DNA of 64,000 bases, from the NCBI GenBank assembly GCA_003255065.1, contig QAOA01005801.1, positions 1,088,367-1,152,366 of the forward strand, given 5' to 3'. The notes under the pieces were generated by a model that worked only from the letters and a program-made list of their open reading frames with translations, did no database searches and was not told where the DNA came from. Made by a program: the position numbers and the translations under genes. This document shows, piece after piece, positions 63,588-64,000 of the stretch. The DNA is from Cercis canadensis (lineage: Eukaryota; Streptophyta; Magnoliopsida; Fabales; Fabaceae). Numbering within the stretch: position 1 is the stretch's first letter; each line of letters begins with the position of its first letter.

Positions 63588-64000
63588 CAGATGCTGAATA
63601 TAAAATGAAGCCACTTAAATTCTTCTTTCTCTTTTGGTTGAGTGCCTTAGTCAAATTTGAGTCTTAATATTCATATAAATTTTCCTTTCGCAAACTTTCA
63701 TTACGAATGGATATCCTTATGTCATAATTCTTTGTTTTTTTTAAGAAAAATATATATAAAAAGGGACTAGAGTGAGGCATCTTTATGATTTTTTATAAAC
63801 AAAATGAGCAAACATTAATGATGATGACTTCTAAATCCACCAGTTCTCTTTTTATATATAATGCAATGTTAAAATGTTCTCTATTTATACTATTTAGATG
63901 CACATCTATGTACAATTGTACAAATAATAAATTCCCACTAAAATCTTTTTCCAACAACTTTCTGTAAGCTAGTGTTCAACTATTACTCTTCTAATGATAA
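63493..64000. other. Pectinesterase intron; poly-A run with N
   Basis: A run of about 47 A, broken by an N at 63553, lies at 63537-63584. The rest is AT-rich and shows no exon of the pectinesterase, so it is presumed to be intron. Confidence 0.5.

Overview
The window is plant nuclear DNA, most likely from a woody rosid eudicot. Supporting signs are the AT-rich intergenic DNA, short-exon genes with GT-AG introns, plant-only families (Di19, DUF789, PR-10/Bet v 1, plant mobile domain) and dense Copia, Mutator-like (MULE), CACTA and MITE debris. I do not name a species. Protein-coding genes take up a small part of the sequence and mobile DNA a large part.

Layout. 1-7.4 kb is intergenic, with a Myb/SANT-like gene fragment, a GGTTCGG-rich repeat and a short TIR element. 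At 7.4-10.8 kb a tRNA-Thr(AGU) sits beside a complete Di19 drought-induced zinc-finger gene, which has what looks like a U12-type AT-AC intron. At 12.06 kb there is a single-exon F-box gene. 13.0-18.1 kb is a decayed Ty1/Copia retrotransposon on the minus strand. 19.06-22.6 kb is a complete six-exon DUF789 gene on the minus strand. 24.3-38.5 kb is a PR-10 (Bet v 1-like) cluster of three intact two-exon genes plus a fourth copy reduced to promoter and exon 1. That fourth copy lies inside a 4.9-kb Pack-MULE-like element that also carries an eIF4A pseudogene. 39.7 kb is a CACTA terminus, followed by the 5' half of a TBC Rab-GAP gene (40.6-42.45 kb, minus strand). 43.0-49.6 kb is a second MULE of the same family next to a decayed caulimovirid-like (endogenous pararetrovirus) fragment. 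51.45-61.23 kb is a nested pair of MULEs: the outer one carries a plant-mobile-domain (MAIN-like) gene and a MURA N-terminus, and the inner one is a decayed MuDR-type element with a clean 9-bp target duplication inside a PMD intron. The window ends with the last exon of a pectinesterase gene (minus strand).

Assembly caution. Twelve single N bases occur. Several sit between direct duplications (10314, 11736, 33116) or bound blocks that are near-copies of sequence a few kb away (31988, 43306, 44614, 45233). These look like unresolved joins of overlapping or haplotypic contigs, so some apparent duplications, including the PR-10 copy inside the Pack-MULE, may not be real.

How the genes relate. 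The PR-10 genes form a tandem family sharing a TATA box of the form CTATAAATA and one intron at the same phase-1 position. The other genes are unrelated housekeeping or stress genes separated by mobile DNA. Coordinates were read by eye; exon joins were checked by reading frame and splice dinucleotides.
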